From the NCBI RefSeq assembly GCF_016917755.1, contig NZ_CP070326.1, forward strand, positions 744,001 through 808,000: a DNA stretch of 64,000 bases, read 5' to 3'. The notes beneath the pieces are model-generated. The model was not told where the DNA came from. It searched no databases and saw only the letters and a program-made list of their open reading frames with translations. The position numbers and the translations under genes are program-made. The stretch is from Streptomyces noursei. Lineage in GTDB: Bacteria > Actinomycetota > Actinomycetes > Streptomycetales > Streptomycetaceae. Positions 1 through 9,870 of the stretch are shown here, in pieces. How positions within the stretch are numbered: position 1 is the first letter of the stretch; every line of letters starts with the position of its first letter.

Positions 1-1
1 C

Positions 2-2974
2 AGCTACGGCGAACTGGTCGCGCTGTGCGCGGCCGGGGCGTTCGACCCGGAGACGCTGCTGGAGCTGAGCGCGGCGCGCGCGGAGGCGATCCTGGCCGCC
101 GCCGGCGCGGAGCCGGGGACCATGGCCGCCGTGGCGGCCGGACACCAGGACGTCGCCGAGGAGCTGCGGGCGGCCGGGCTGGCCGGACGGGTGGTGGTCG
201 CGAACCACAACGCACCGCGGCAGACCGTGATTTCCGGTTCCGTCGAAGAGGTCGGGGCGGCGGTGTGCCGACTGCGCGAGCGGGGCCTGGGCGCCAAGAC
301 CGTGCCGGTGGCGTGCGCCTTCCACAGTCCCCTGGTGGCTCCGGCCGGTGAGCGGTTCGCCGAGGTTCTCACCACCCGGCACGTGACCGCACCGGAGATA
401 CCGGTGTGGGCGAACCGGACGGCCGCCGTCCATCCCGATCATCCAGACGGGATACGGGCCGAGTTGGCGGCCCAGATCGGTTCCCCCGTGCGCTTCGCGC
501 AGCAGATCGAGCAGATGTACGAGGCCGGCGTCCGGATCTTCGTGGAGGCCGGGCCGGGTTCGGTGCTGACGGGCCTGGTGGGCCGGATCCTCGGCGACCG
601 TCCGCACACCGCGGCGGGGTGCGAGGGGCCCGAAGGCACCGGGCTGCGCGGCTTCCTGGGCCTGCTCGCCCGGCTCGCCGTCGCCGGCGTCCCCGTCCGC
701 ACCGGCTGGACACACCACGGACGCGACAGCGTCGAAGCCGTACCCGGGACCTGCCCCGCGGCACCCGGCTGGATCGTCAACGGGCACCTGACACGCACCC
801 GGGACGGCGGACTGCTGCCCGGCTCGCTCGCACCCGCCCGACGCATACCGATGGAGGAGATGACAGTGATCAGGGCCCAGGACGGTGGCACGGCGGACGA
901 CCGTGACCGGATGGTCCATGAATTCCTGCGCACCAGCCGGGAGTTGGTTGCGGCGCAGCGCGACGTGCTGCTGACGTATCTCGGCGGGGCGGCGGATGTG
1001 CCGCCGGTCGCGCCGACGCCGGTGCCGACTGGGCTCCCACCAGGCGCGCTCCGGCCGGGTGTGCTCCCGCCGGCCGCGCCGGAGCCCGCTCCCGTCGCCG
1101 CTCCCGTGCTGTCCCCGGCGGCGGCACCCACGGCACCGGCGGACGTACTGGCGACCGTCCTGGACATCATCAGCGAACGCACCGGCTATCCCCTTGACAT
1201 GATCGAGCCCGGTCTCGACCTGGAGGCCGACCTGAGCATCGACTCGATCAAGCGGGTCGAGATCGTCGGCGAGCTGGCCGCACGCCTGGGCTTCGGCGCC
1301 GGCGGGACCGAGCTGCCCCGGCTCGACGACGCGGAGCTGGAAGCGGTCTCGAAGGCCCGTACAGCGTCCGGCATCGCCGAACTGTTGGAGGACCGGCTGC
1401 CCGGCGGGGGAACGGCTCCCGTGCAGCAGACCCCCGCCCCTGCGGAGGACCCCGGTCCGGCCGCCACCGGCGAGGCGCCCGGCAGGCTGGTGCTGCGCAG
1501 CGTCCGCCTCCCTTCCCCCGACGGGGACTTCGCGGTACTGGAGGGGACACGGTTCGCCCTGCTGGGCGGTGCCGGACCGGTGCCGGACGCGCTGGCCGCC
1601 CTGCTGGGCGCCCGCGGCGCGGAGGCGGTCGCCCTGCCGTCGGACCACGTGCTCACGGACGCGGACGGCCCGCTGGACGGGGTGTTGCACCTGGAGGCGT
1701 TGTCCCAGGACGGCGGCGGGCCGCTGCTGCCCGAGTCCTTCCCGGTGTTCCAGGCCGCGCTGCGGTGCGAGCCGCGCTGGCTGCTCGCGGCCGCGCCCGC
1801 CGCCGACGCGCACGTCCACGCCGGGACCGGCGGACGGGCGGACGGGCTACGGGGCATGTTCCGGACCGTCGCGCGGGAGTACCCGGACACCCTCGCCCGG
1901 TTCGTCGAGCTGGCCCCGCAGCTGACGGCCGCCGAGATGGCAGCCGCGCTGGTGGGCGAGTTGACGGCCGAGGAGCCGGCCCCGGTGGTGCTGCGGTCGC
2001 CGGACGGCGTCCGGTCCGGTCTCGAAACCGCGGCCGCCGGCCTCGGCGCCCTGGGCGACCGCGGCGCGGGCCCGGCCGGGGACGGTACGGCCGAGGCGGC
2101 CGCCATCGGCCTGCACCGGGACTCGGTGGTACTGCTGATCGGCGGGGCCCGGGGCATCTCCGCCCGGGTCGCCGCGACGCTGGCGACGGCCTCCCGCTGC
2201 CGGATCGAACTGGCCGGCCGGACCAACCTGCCGGACGCCCCCGAGGGCGAGGCCACCCGGCAGGCGCAGGACCGGGCCGCGCTGCGGGCCGCCCTGGCCG
2301 ACGGCGTCCTCTCGAAACAGGGGGAACGCTCCCCGTCCGGGATCGAACGGGAGGTCTCGGAGATCCTGGCCCGGCGGGAGGTCCGCCGCACCCTCGGCAC
2401 GCTGCGGGACCTGGGGAGCCCGGTGCGCTACCACACGGTGGACGTCCGGGACCCCGAGGCGGTACGCCGCCTGGTGGCGGACGTCCACGCCGAACACGGC
2501 CGGCTGGACGGCGTGGTGTACGCGGCCGGGATCATCGAGGACCGGGTCCTGGCCGAGAAGGACCCCGACTCCTTCCGCCGGGTCTACACCACCAAGGTCG
2601 ACGGCGCGCGCACCCTGCTGGCGGCGCTGGACGAGCTGCCGCGAACTCCCCGGTTCGTCGTGTTCTTCGGCAGCGTCGCGGCCGTTCTCGGCAACCGCGG
2701 CCAGGCGGACTACGCGGCCGCCAACGACGCCCTGCAGTCCCTTGGTGGCCGGTGGGCGGAGAAGTCCGCGTCCCGCACGCTGACGGTGCACTGGGGGCCC
2801 TGGGCGCCGGACGGGGAGCACGCGGGCATGGTGACCCCCGAGCTCGCCCGGGAGTACGCGCGGCGCGGCGTCGGACTCATCGACCCCGAGGAGGGGGCGC
2901 TGTGCCTGTTGCGCGAGCTCGCCTGGGGCGAGGAATCGGCCGACGCCGTGGTCTACACCGCAACGGGCTGGTGA
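2..2974 (+). CDS. Iterative type I PKS / secondary lipid synthase subunit, AT-ACP-KR (5' partial)
   Basis: The 5' end lies outside the window, which opens on the acyltransferase nucleophile: codon 2-4 is the Ser of (GH)SYGE. The AT domain runs to about base 760 and contains the AFHSP motif. An Ala/Pro-rich linker follows, then an acyl carrier domain whose attachment Ser is codon 1244-1246 in the motif LSIDSIKRVE, the form typical of PUFA (Pfa) synthases. From about base 2130 there is a ketoreductase with GGARGIS nucleotide loop, Ser 2672 and Tyr 2711. A KS domain would be expected upstream but cannot be seen. The stop is 2 nt before the next PKS gene, so the two subunits are probably co-translated. 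Family role: chain extension and beta-keto reduction on a tethered acyl chain. Confidence 0.9.
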   Translation, partial: SYGELVALCAAGAFDPETLLELSAARAEAILAAAGAEPGTMAAVAAGHQDVAEELRAAGLAGRVVVANHNAPRQTVISGSVEEVGAAVCRLRERGLGAKTVPVACAFHSPLVAPAGERFAEVLTTRHVTAPEIPVWANRTAAVHPDHPDGIRAELAAQIGSPVRFAQQIEQMYEAGVRIFVEAGPGSVLTGLVGRILGDRPHTAAGCEGPEGTGLRGFLGLLARLAVAGVPVRTGWTHHGRDSVEAVPGTCPAAPGWIVNGHLTRTRDGGLLPGSLAPARRIPMEEMTVIRAQDGGTADDRDRMVHEFLRTSRELVAAQRDVLLTYLGGAADVPPVAPTPVPTGLPPGALRPGVLPPAAPEPAPVAAPVLSPAAAPTAPADVLATVLDIISERTGYPLDMIEPGLDLEADLSIDSIKRVEIVGELAARLGFGAGGTELPRLDDAELEAVSKARTASGIAELLEDRLPGGGTAPVQQTPAPAEDPGPAATGEAPGRLVLRSVRLPSPDGDFAVLEGTRFALLGGAGPVPDALAALLGARGAEAVALPSDHVLTDADGPLDGVLHLEALSQDGGGPLLPESFPVFQAALRCEPRWLLAAAPAADAHVHAGTGGRADGLRGMFRTVAREYPDTLARFVELAPQLTAAEMAAALVGELTAEEPAPVVLRSPDGVRSGLETAAAGLGALGDRGAGPAGDGTAEAAAIGLHRDSVVLLIGGARGISARVAATLATASRCRIELAGRTNLPDAPEGEATRQAQDRAALRAALADGVLSKQGERSPSGIEREVSEILARREVRRTLGTLRDLGSPVRYHTVDVRDPEAVRRLVADVHAEHGRLDGVVYAAGIIEDRVLAEKDPDSFRRVYTTKVDGARTLLAALDELPRTPRFVVFFGSVAAVLGNRGQADYAAANDALQSLGGRWAEKSASRTLTVHWGPWAPDGEHAGMVTPELAREYARRGVGLIDPEEGALCLLRELAWGEESADAVVYTATGW

Positions 2975-2976
2975 GA

Positions 2977-5900
2977 ATGAGCACGCATCACACGCCGTCC
3001 GGCCGGCCCGCCGTCGCCATCGTCGGCATGGCGGTCCTCTTCCCCGGCGCGCCGGACCTCGCGACGTACTGGCGCAATCTGACGGCCGGAACCGACGCGA
3101 TCACCGAGGTCCCGTCCGGGCGCTGGGACCCCTCCTTCTACGACCCGGCAGCCGCCGGCGGCCGCTCGGACCGGGTGTACTGCCGTCGCGGCGGATTCGT
3201 CGACGAGCTGGCCGAGGTGGAGGCGACCCGGTTCGGGATCATGCCCAACTCGGTACCCGGCACCGAGCCGGAACAGCTCATCGCGCTGCACGTGGCCGCC
3301 GAGGCCATCGCCGACGCGGGCGGCGAGGCACGGCTGCCGGACCGGGACCGGATCGGGGTGATTCTGGGCCGGGGCGGCTATCTGTCCCCCGGGATGGCGC
3401 GGGGCGCCCAGTCCGTCCAGACGTCCAACCAACTTGTCTGCACCCTCGCGGAGTTGCTGCCCGAGCTGGACGACGCCCTGCTGGAGCGGGTCCGGAGGGC
3501 GTACACGCGGCAGCTGGGACCGGACGAGCCCGAGCAGGCGATCAACCTGGTGCCCAACCTGACCGCCTCTCGGGTAGCCAACCGGCTCGACCTGCGCGGC
3601 CCGGCGTACACGGTGGACGCCGCCTGCGCGTCCTCGCTGGTCGCGGTCGACCAGGCGGTCGGCGAACTGGCCTCGGGCCGCTGCGATCTGGTGCTGGCGG
3701 GCGGGGTCCACCACTGTCACGACATCACACTGTGGTCCCTGTTCTCCCGGCTGCGCGCGATGTCGCCGAGCCAGCGGATCCGCCCGTTCCACCGGGACGC
3801 GGACGGCCTGTTGATCGGCGAGGGCACCGGCGTGGTGGCGCTCAAGCGCCTCTGTGACGCGCTGCGCGACGGCGACCGCGTCTACGCCGTCGTCCGCGGC
3901 ACCGGCGTGGCCAGCGACGGCCGCAGCGGCAGCCTCGTCAACCCCGACCCCTCGGGCCAAGTGAAGGCGGTACGGGCGGCCTGGCGCGAGGCGGGGCTGG
4001 ATCCCGCCGCACCGGGGTCGGTCGGGCTGCTGGAGGCGCACGGGACCGCCACCCCCTCGGGGGACGCGGCCGAACTGGCCACCCTGGCCGAGGTGTTCGG
4101 CCCGTCCGATGGCAAGGACCGGCCCGTGCTCGGGTCGGTGAAGTCGATGATCGGGCACACCATGCCGGCCGCCGGCGTGGCCGGTCTCGTCAAGGCCGCG
4201 CTCGCGGTGCACCACGGCGTACTGCCGCCGACCCTCCACTGCGAGGAGCCGCACCCGGCCCTGGCCCGTACCCGCTTCTGGACGATCGCCGCGGCGCGGG
4301 ACTGGGAGACCGGCGACGGGCGGACCCGGCGGGCGGGCGTCAACGCCTTCGGCTTCGGCGGCATCAACGCCCATGTGGTGCTCGAAGCCTCCCCCGGCCC
4401 TGACCGTCCGGCGGTGGAGGTCCGCGAACCGGAACAGGTGCTGCGGCTGGCCGCCGACACCCCGGAGGAGCTCACCGCGCTGCTGGACGCCGAGGACGCC
4501 GCCGTCCGCGCACGACGGTCCTCCCCCGACGGACGCGCCCGGCTGGGCGTCGTCGCCCCGGACGCCAAGCGCCTCGCCCTGGCCCGGAAAGCGGTGGCCA
4601 AGGGCTCTCCCTGGCGCGGGCGCGGCGATGTGTGGTTCTCCCCGGAGCCGCTGCTCGGCGGCTCTGCGGGCGGGCGGCTGGCCTTCGTCTTCCCCGGCCT
4701 GGAGGCCGAGTTCAGACCCCGCATCGGCGACGTCGTCGAACGGTTCGGGCTCTCGGCGCTGCTGCCCGCGGGGTTCGGCGGGACCGGGGCCGATGTAGCG
4801 GACGTCGGACGGCACGGGGCCTCAGTCATCGCGGTGGGGCGGGTGCTGGATGCCGCGCTGCGCCGGATGGACATCGTGCCCGACGCCGTCGCGGGCCACA
4901 GCATCGGCGAGTGGACGGCCATGGCCACCGCCGGGCTGTACGCCGGGGACGCGGTCGACGAGTTCACCCGCTCCTTCGACCCGGACCAGGTGCGGGTGGC
5001 CGGGCTGTCCTTCGCCGCGCTGGGCGCACCGGCCGAGCAGGTCACCGCTGTGCTCGCCGGCCGTCCCGATGTGGTGCTGTCGCACGACAACGCTCCGGAG
5101 CAGTCGATGGTCTGCGGCCCGCCCGGCCAAGTGAAGGACCTGGTAAGGCACTTCCGGCAACGCGGCGTCATCGGGCAGGTCCTGCCGTTCCGCTCGGGCT
5201 TCCACACCCCGATGCTGGCCCCCTACCTCGGCCAGATCCGGCACTACGCGGGCCTGTTCGAGCTGCGCCGGCCGACCGTGCCCGTTTGGTCGGCGACCAT
5301 CGCCGCGGAGTACCCGGGCACCGAGGACGAGGTACGGGAGCTCTTCGTGCGCCACCTGCTGGAGCCCGTCCGCTTCCGCCCGCTGATCGAGGCCATGTAC
5401 GCGGCCGGCTTCCGGGTCTTCGTCCAGGCCGGTACGGGCCAGGTGGGCTCGCTCGTCGAGAACATCCTGCGCGGCCTCCCCCACCTCGTGGTGTCGGCCA
5501 ACTCCCCGCACCGGGACGGGATGGCGCAGCTGCTCCGGGTCGCCACGGCGCTGTGGACGGTCGGCGGCGCCCCGTCCACCGGGGTCTCGGTGGACGGTGG
5601 CGGCCACGCCCGCCGGATGCCGCCCTCGCGGCTGGACCTGGGCGGCAAGCTGGTGTCCCTGGACCGGGAGACGGTGGCCGCGGTGCGCTCGGCGCTCGCC
5701 GCCCGGCAGGGAACGGACTCCGGCGCGGTGCCGCCCGTCCCGGACGGCTCCCCGCTGGACGCCGAGCTTCGGGCCCTGCTGAAGGACACCGCCGACACGG
5801 CCGTCGCGGTGTCCCGCGCCGCGGCGGCGTCCACGGTCCGCACCCTGCTGCGGGTGTCCACGGACACCATGCCGTACCTGCGCGACCACTGCTTCTTCGC

Positions 5901-7416
5901 ACAGCGCCCCGACTGGCCCGACGAGGCCGACCGGTGGCCGGTCGTCCCGGCCACGACCGTGGTGCACCACATGATGGAGCACGCCGAACGGGCCCGGCCC
6001 GGGACGACCGCGGTGGCGGTGCACGAGGTGCGGCTGAACCGCTGGGTGGCCGCGGCCCCCGCCGTCGACGTGCCCGTGACCGTCGAGTCGTGCGGGACCG
6101 GCCGGGCCGGTGTGACGTTCGGCGCGTACGCGCACGGCGAGGTGGAACTCGCGGACCGGTACCCCGGCGGCGCGCCCCGGCCCTGGCGGTGGGCTCCCGA
6201 GGAGGAACGGGCCCCCGGGATCACGGCCGGGCAACTGTACCGGGACCGCTGGATGTTCCACGGCCCGGCGTTCCAGGGCGTCACCGAGCTGACGGCGGTC
6301 GGCGACGCGCATGTGCGCGGCGTGCTCACCGCGCCGTCCGCGCCGGGCGCCCTGCTCGACAGCGTGGGGCAGCTGCTCGGCTACTGGATCCTCACCACCC
6401 TGACCGAGCGGACCCTGGTGTTCCCCGTCCGCGTGCGGCACATCCTGTTCTTCGGCCCGCACCCGTCGCCCGGCACCCGGGTCGAGTGCCTCATCAGGAT
6501 CGTCTCGGTCACCGACGCCACGGTGGGGGCGGACGTGCAGCTGCTCGTGGACGGTCGTGTCTGGGCGGAAATCCACGGCTGGCAGGACCACCGGTTCGAC
6601 AGCCGCACGGACACCAAGGCGCAGGAACGGTTCCCCGAGCAGCACGCCCTCTCCACGGTGCAACCGGGCGGCTGGGTGCTCCTGTTCGACGGGTGCCACG
6701 ACCTCGCGTCCCGCGACCTCGTGATGCGGCGGCACCTCGGCACCGCCGAGCGCGAGGACCATGAGCGGCGCCCGCCGTCCGGCCGCCGTCAGTGGCTGCT
6801 CGGCCGCATCGCGGCCAAGGACGCGGTCCGCCGGTGGCTGTGGCAGCACGGCGAAGGGCCGGTCTTCCCCGCCGAGATCCGGGTGGACAACGACGCGTCC
6901 GGCCGGCCGCGGGTGACCGGTGCGCACGGCCGGGTCCTTCCCGCCCTCGACGTCTCGCTGGCGCACCGGGCCGAGGCCGCGGTCGCCCTGGTCCGGCCGC
7001 GCGACACCGACGGGCTCCCGGTGCCGGTCGGCATCGACGTCGAGGAAGTCGCCCACCGGCCCCCGGGGACCCTGGCCACCGCCCTCGGCCCCGCCGAACG
7101 CGAGCTCCTCGTCGCGCTGTGCTTCCGGACCGGTGAACCGCAGCCGCTGTGGTTCACCCGGTTCTGGGCGGCGAAGGAGGCGGCGGCCAAGGCCGAGGGC
7201 ACCGGGCTGCGGGGACGGCCGAAGGACTTCGCCGTGACCGAGGCACGGGCTGACGTCCTGGTGGTGGCCGTGGGAGGCCGCAGGTACCCGGTGCGCTGCC
7301 GCACCGTCACCAACCCGCAGGACCTGCCGGAGAGGGAGTACGTGGTCGCGTGGACCACGGGTCCGGCCCCCGGGGACGCCCGGCCGGAAGACGAACGACA
7401 GGAGAGTCAGCAATGA
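2977..7416 (+). CDS. Type I PKS / secondary lipid synthase subunit KS-AT-DH-PPTase
   Basis: 1479 residues. The ketosynthase (about 10-470) has its catalytic triad: C217 in DAACASS, H355 in EAHGTAT and H394 in IGHTMPAAG. An acyltransferase (about 560-860) has S642 in GHSIGEW, but its N-terminal loop reads FPGLEAE rather than FPGQGxQ. A product-template/dehydratase-like region (about 950-1200) has H971 in the context YLRDHCFF. The C-terminus (about 1270-1460) is an Sfp-type phosphopantetheinyl transferase with D1354 in GIDVEEV and K1400-E1401 in WAAKEAAAK, so the synthase probably activates its own and the neighbouring ACPs. Start ATG is 2 nt after the preceding stop. Integral PPTase is known in enediyne PKS and Pfa-type synthases; the split order here resembles secondary lipid synthases more than single-chain enediyne PKS. 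Confidence 0.93.
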   Translation: MSTHHTPSGRPAVAIVGMAVLFPGAPDLATYWRNLTAGTDAITEVPSGRWDPSFYDPAAAGGRSDRVYCRRGGFVDELAEVEATRFGIMPNSVPGTEPEQLIALHVAAEAIADAGGEARLPDRDRIGVILGRGGYLSPGMARGAQSVQTSNQLVCTLAELLPELDDALLERVRRAYTRQLGPDEPEQAINLVPNLTASRVANRLDLRGPAYTVDAACASSLVAVDQAVGELASGRCDLVLAGGVHHCHDITLWSLFSRLRAMSPSQRIRPFHRDADGLLIGEGTGVVALKRLCDALRDGDRVYAVVRGTGVASDGRSGSLVNPDPSGQVKAVRAAWREAGLDPAAPGSVGLLEAHGTATPSGDAAELATLAEVFGPSDGKDRPVLGSVKSMIGHTMPAAGVAGLVKAALAVHHGVLPPTLHCEEPHPALARTRFWTIAAARDWETGDGRTRRAGVNAFGFGGINAHVVLEASPGPDRPAVEVREPEQVLRLAADTPEELTALLDAEDAAVRARRSSPDGRARLGVVAPDAKRLALARKAVAKGSPWRGRGDVWFSPEPLLGGSAGGRLAFVFPGLEAEFRPRIGDVVERFGLSALLPAGFGGTGADVADVGRHGASVIAVGRVLDAALRRMDIVPDAVAGHSIGEWTAMATAGLYAGDAVDEFTRSFDPDQVRVAGLSFAALGAPAEQVTAVLAGRPDVVLSHDNAPEQSMVCGPPGQVKDLVRHFRQRGVIGQVLPFRSGFHTPMLAPYLGQIRHYAGLFELRRPTVPVWSATIAAEYPGTEDEVRELFVRHLLEPVRFRPLIEAMYAAGFRVFVQAGTGQVGSLVENILRGLPHLVVSANSPHRDGMAQLLRVATALWTVGGAPSTGVSVDGGGHARRMPPSRLDLGGKLVSLDRETVAAVRSALAARQGTDSGAVPPVPDGSPLDAELRALLKDTADTAVAVSRAAAASTVRTLLRVSTDTMPYLRDHCFFAQRPDWPDEADRWPVVPATTVVHHMMEHAERARPGTTAVAVHEVRLNRWVAAAPAVDVPVTVESCGTGRAGVTFGAYAHGEVELADRYPGGAPRPWRWAPEEERAPGITAGQLYRDRWMFHGPAFQGVTELTAVGDAHVRGVLTAPSAPGALLDSVGQLLGYWILTTLTERTLVFPVRVRHILFFGPHPSPGTRVECLIRIVSVTDATVGADVQLLVDGRVWAEIHGWQDHRFDSRTDTKAQERFPEQHALSTVQPGGWVLLFDGCHDLASRDLVMRRHLGTAEREDHERRPPSGRRQWLLGRIAAKDAVRRWLWQHGEGPVFPAEIRVDNDASGRPRVTGAHGRVLPALDVSLAHRAEAAVALVRPRDTDGLPVPVGIDVEEVAHRPPGTLATALGPAERELLVALCFRTGEPQPLWFTRFWAAKEAAAKAEGTGLRGRPKDFAVTEARADVLVVAVGGRRYPVRCRTVTNPQDLPEREYVVAWTTGPAPGDARPEDERQESQQ

Positions 7417-7766
7417 ACAGCAGTCAGACGGCGCCGACCGCCGCGACCTCCGAGGCCGTGTCCGAGGAGGCCGTGTCCGAGGAGGCTGTGTTCGAGGAGG
7501 TGGGCGGCATGCTCCATGCCGTCCTCGGCGAGTACGGGGGCGTGGTGGACGCCGGGATCACCATGGACACCCGGTTCCACGACGACCTGGACCTGGAGAG
7601 CATCGACCTGGTCACCCTCGGCGGCCACCTCCAGGCGCGGTACGGGGAGCGGGTGAACTTCGCCGAGTACCTGGCCGGGCTCGGGCTGGAGGAGATCATC
7701 GACCTGACGGTCGGACAGCTCGTCGAGCACGTCACCGGCTGCCTGCGGGCCGCCGAGGAGCGGTGA
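7413..7766 (+). CDS. Free acyl carrier protein
   Basis: 117 residues. The ATG overlaps the PKS stop (ATGA), placing it in the same operon. The carrier fold ends the protein, with attachment Ser63 in DLDLESIDLV followed by the usual acidic helices. The first 30 residues are low complexity and contain three near-copies of an Ala-Val-Ser-Glu-Glu unit coded by an 18-bp direct repeat (about 7453-7500), probably a flexible tether. A separate ACP beside a synthase that already has an ACP may accept the finished chain for the hydrolase or glycosyltransferase downstream, but that is inference. Confidence 0.88.
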   Translation: MNSSQTAPTAATSEAVSEEAVSEEAVFEEVGGMLHAVLGEYGGVVDAGITMDTRFHDDLDLESIDLVTLGGHLQARYGERVNFAEYLAGLGLEEIIDLTVGQLVEHVTGCLRAAEER

Positions 7767-7769
7767 CCC

Positions 7770-8591
7770 ATGGCCATGATCGACGTCAACGGCCTTGCGG
7801 TGCACGTGGAACGGATGCCCGCGCGGACGACGACCGGCACGGCCCCGCCGCCCACCGTGGTGCTCATCCACGGGATGCTCATCGACAGCCTCATCAGCTA
7901 CTACTTCACCCTGGCGCCCAGGTTCGCCGCCGCCGGGATCGACGTGATCATGTACGACCTGCGGGGGCAGGGCCTCAGCGAACGGCCGTCGGCCGGCTAC
8001 CGGTTGGAGGACCACCTCGACGACCTGGAGGCCCTGCTCGACCGGCTGGACCCGGCGGGCCCCGTGCACCTGGTGGGCAACTCCTACGGCGGCACCATCG
8101 CGTTCGGCCACGCGGCGCGGCACCCCGGCCGGGTGGCCAGCGTCTCGATGATCGAGTCGGAGCCGGCCACCGGCGCCTGGTCCCGCAAGATGGCGGACAA
8201 CCTCGCGCGCGGGGCGGAGGAGCTCGCCCGCGACGGCCTCTTCGAGGAACTCGTCGAGAAGCACGGCAAGCACGTGACCAAGCGCATCCGGTCGGCCGCC
8301 CGGCTGCTGCACTCCACCACCACGGTGCGGGACGTCCCCGCCAGCCGGGTGCTCGGCGAGGACGCCATCCGCGCGGTCGACTGCCCGGTGCTGGCCCTCT
8401 ACGGGGCCGAGTCCGAACTCGCCGCACAGGCGGACTGGTTCCGGGCACTGCTGCCGCGATGCCGCACCGTCGTGGTGCCGGACCAGGAGCACTGGGTCCT
8501 GGTCGGCGCCACGGAGCTGACCGGTGACCTGATCCTGGAGTGGATCCGCGCGCACACGCCCGTACCGGCGGTCGGGGACGTGAGCCGGTGA
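7770..8591 (+). CDS. Alpha/beta-hydrolase, possible chain-release thioesterase
   Basis: 273 residues with an alpha/beta-hydrolase fold: oxyanion loop LIHGM near residue 32, nucleophile elbow GNSYGG near residue 110, a late acid in the ALYGAESE strand and the catalytic His near EHWVL. Start is the ATG 3 nt after the ACP stop; a second ATG at 7776 is also possible. Its stop overlaps the glycosyltransferase start as GTGA, so it is in the synthase operon. By position it could release the acyl chain from the ACP or transfer it; the sequence does not separate thioesterase from other hydrolase roles. Confidence 0.85.
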   Translation: MAMIDVNGLAVHVERMPARTTTGTAPPPTVVLIHGMLIDSLISYYFTLAPRFAAAGIDVIMYDLRGQGLSERPSAGYRLEDHLDDLEALLDRLDPAGPVHLVGNSYGGTIAFGHAARHPGRVASVSMIESEPATGAWSRKMADNLARGAEELARDGLFEELVEKHGKHVTKRIRSAARLLHSTTTVRDVPASRVLGEDAIRAVDCPVLALYGAESELAAQADWFRALLPRCRTVVVPDQEHWVLVGATELTGDLILEWIRAHTPVPAVGDVSR

Positions 8592-9757
8592 GCCGCTTCC
8601 TCTTCGTGGTGCCCCCCTTGGCCGGGCACGTCAACCCCACGGTCGGCGTCGCCGCCGAGCTGGTCCGGCGCGGGCATCAGGTGGCCTGGGCCGGTCTGCC
8701 GGAGGTCGTGGGACCGCTGGTGGGCGACGGTGCGACCGTGTTCCGGTGTTCCTCCCCGGACCTGGCCGACCCCGCCCTGCTGCGGCCGCCCTCGCTCCGC
8801 GGGCCGGCAGCGCTGAAGTTCCTGTGGGAGCACTTCCTCGGGCCGCTCGCCGAGCACATGGCGCCCGGAGTGCGGGCGGCCGTCGGCGAGTTCCGGCCGG
8901 ACGTCCTGGTGGCCGATCAGCAGGCCGTCGCCGGCGGCCTCGTGGCCGAGCGGCTGAGGCTGGTGTGGGCCACCTCGGCGACCACCACGGCGGGCTTCAC
9001 CTCGCTGTCCGGCCTGCCGAAGGTCGACTCCTGGATCGCCGGGCTGATCGGTGAGCTGCGGCGGCGGATCGGCGCCCCCTGGAGCACCGCGGACCCCCGG
9101 CTGTCCGACCGGCTGGTGCTGGCCTTCAGCACCGAGGCCCTGGCCGGGCCGGTCCCGTCCGCCGGCGAACAGGTCCGGTTCGTCGGCCCGTCGCTCGCCG
9201 CCCGGCCAGCCGCGGACGACTTCCCCTGGCACCGGCTCGACCCCCGGACGCCCACCGTGCTGATCACCCTCGGCACGGCCAACGCCGAGGCGGCGCCCCG
9301 CTTCCTCGCCACGTGCGCCGAGGCGGTGCGCAAACGGCCGGACCGGGCGCAGGCGGTGATCGTCGACCCGACGGGCACGGTGCCGGAGTTCGCCGACCGG
9401 GTGCTGGTCCGGCCACGCGTTCCCCAACTGGCCCTGCTGGAACGGTGCGACGCGGTGATCTGCCACGGCGGGCACAACACCGTGTGCGAGGCGCTGTGGT
9501 ACGGCCTCCCTCTGGTCGTCGCACCCATCCGGGACGACCAGCCCGCCGTCGCCGCCCAGGTGACGGACGCCGGGGCGGGCGTACGGGTCCGGTTCAACCG
9601 GGCGACTGCCGAAATCCTGGGCGCGGCGCTGGACACCGTCCTCAGCGAGCCCGACTGCCGCGAGGCGGCCGGGAGGGTGCGCGCGTCGTTCCGCGCCGCG
9701 GGGGGCGCCACGGCCGCGGCCGTGCACCTCGAAGCCCTGGCGGCGGGGGTGAAGTGA
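8588..9757 (+). CDS. GT1 (MGT/UGT-type) glycosyltransferase
   Basis: 389 residues from a GTG start that overlaps the upstream stop (GTGA). The N-terminus has the GT-B acceptor-side signature (FVVPPLAGHVNP), and the C-terminal donor-binding half has CHGGHNTVCEALWYGLP followed by a D-D-Q triplet, the usual nucleotide-sugar binding loop of antibiotic and macrolide glycosyltransferases. It most likely adds a sugar to the acyl or polyketide product of the upstream synthase, making a glycolipid or glycosylated polyketide. No sugar-biosynthesis genes are visible in the window, so a common cellular NDP-sugar may be the donor. Confidence 0.9.
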   Translation: MSRFLFVVPPLAGHVNPTVGVAAELVRRGHQVAWAGLPEVVGPLVGDGATVFRCSSPDLADPALLRPPSLRGPAALKFLWEHFLGPLAEHMAPGVRAAVGEFRPDVLVADQQAVAGGLVAERLRLVWATSATTTAGFTSLSGLPKVDSWIAGLIGELRRRIGAPWSTADPRLSDRLVLAFSTEALAGPVPSAGEQVRFVGPSLAARPAADDFPWHRLDPRTPTVLITLGTANAEAAPRFLATCAEAVRKRPDRAQAVIVDPTGTVPEFADRVLVRPRVPQLALLERCDAVICHGGHNTVCEALWYGLPLVVAPIRDDQPAVAAQVTDAGAGVRVRFNRATAEILGAALDTVLSEPDCREAAGRVRASFRAAGGATAAAVHLEALAAGVK

Positions 9758-9870
9758 CCCGCCGGCCCTGCCGAACGAGAGGCTCCGCCCATGCCCTGAC
9801 CTGACATGTTCCCGCTATCCCTCTTGCAGGGACAACAGACCCCTCACACCACAATCCACGAGGATCCACT

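Noticed and set aside
4822..7413. Long open frame on the minus strand opposite the PKS
   Set aside because: Antisense shadow of a high-GC coding strand: the composition is Arg/Gly/Pro-rich with no domain, while the plus strand shows a complete enzyme.
2..7416. Enediyne PKS
   Set aside because: Enediyne PKS is one chain KS-AT-ACP-KR-DH-PPTase, usually beside a DEBS-TE-like thioesterase and E3-E5-type genes. Here the domains are split over two proteins, each with an AT, and those partners are absent.
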